Part shown: one piece after another, positions 64,000-64,000 of the stretch | Position numbering within the stretch: the stretch's first letter is position 1 | Layout of the letters: every line of letters begins with the position of its first letter | NCBI RefSeq assembly: GCF_035599575.1 | Contig: NZ_CP141179.1 | Location: 558,001 to 622,000 of the forward strand | DNA: 64,000 nucleotides | DNA from: Roseovarius sp. Pro17 | Lineage (GTDB): Bacteria; Pseudomonadota; Alphaproteobacteria; Rhodobacterales; Rhodobacteraceae | Direction: 5' to 3' | Program-made: the position numbers and the translations under genes | The notes under the pieces: model-generated | Told to the model about the DNA's origin: nothing | The model's input: the letters and a program-made list of their open reading frames with translations, nothing else | Database searches by the model: none

Positions 64000-64000
64000 C

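Noticed and set aside
1..64000. CRISPR arrays, rRNA, tRNA and insertion sequences
   Set aside because: I looked for regular repeats, conserved RNA segments and transposase motifs and saw none. Short tRNAs could still be missed by eye.

Overview
The window is about 64 kb of high-GC, gene-dense DNA. It most resembles a chromosomal segment of a marine Roseobacter-group alphaproteobacterium (Rhodobacterales). The evidence is indirect: a polyhydroxyalkanoate phaA-phaB pair, an ETF-ubiquinone oxidoreductase, a SitABCD metal importer behind a Fur/Mur-type operator, a PhyR-NepR-EcfG general stress response locus (restricted to Alphaproteobacteria), and many ABC importers with tightly overlapping genes. 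I see no rRNA, tRNA, CRISPR array, prophage or intact insertion sequence. Both ends cut through genes.

Layout. 1-11 kb holds an EAL-domain protein (5' cut), phaA, phaB, two small conserved genes, a polyprenyl diphosphate synthase, ispE, a secreted TPR protein, ETF-QO, greA and a membrane protein. 11-15 kb is sitDCBA. 15-19 kb is an acyl-CoA dehydrogenase, hydratase and LysR set plus a Zn alcohol dehydrogenase. 19-30 kb is a catabolic block: secreted cyclase-family protein, complete branched-chain-type ABC importer, aldehyde dehydrogenase, SDR, class I fumarase and a family III CoA-transferase. 30-38 kb joins a thiol-dioxygenase-like cupin and a four-repeat rhodanese to a polar amino-acid ABC importer, a TetR regulator, an aminotransferase and a dimethylarginine dimethylaminohydrolase. 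38-46 kb has gmd, an fcl/colC-like gene and a ColD-like 3-dehydratase (His in place of the PLP lysine), then a class II aldolase, a porin and two tandem sulfotransferases.

46-54 kb is the most coherent region. phyR faces nepR-ecfG-histidine kinase. Around them lie small membrane and envelope genes (PLDc_N, YihY/BrkB, holin-like, DUF883, DUF1328), a ZIP transporter and dps. I found a GGAAC-N16/17-CGTT motif, the known EcfG promoter form, upstream of nepR-ecfG, PLDc_N-BrkB, DUF883-holin and DUF1328, and a one-mismatch version upstream of dps. This looks like a stress-response island in which the regulators and part of their regulon are linked.

54-64 kb holds a sugar-permease remnant, an operon combining PxpA/PxpB/PxpC-type proteins with a biotin carboxylase and a 77-residue biotin carrier (probably a biotin-dependent enzyme of unknown substrate), a divergent LysR gene with a perfect palindrome between, an EEP-family hydrolase, a phospholipase-D-family protein and a serine hydrolase fused to a META domain (5' end outside the window).

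All functions are inferred by reading motifs; no database search was possible. Start codons were chosen by ribosome-binding site, signal peptide and overlap with the previous gene.
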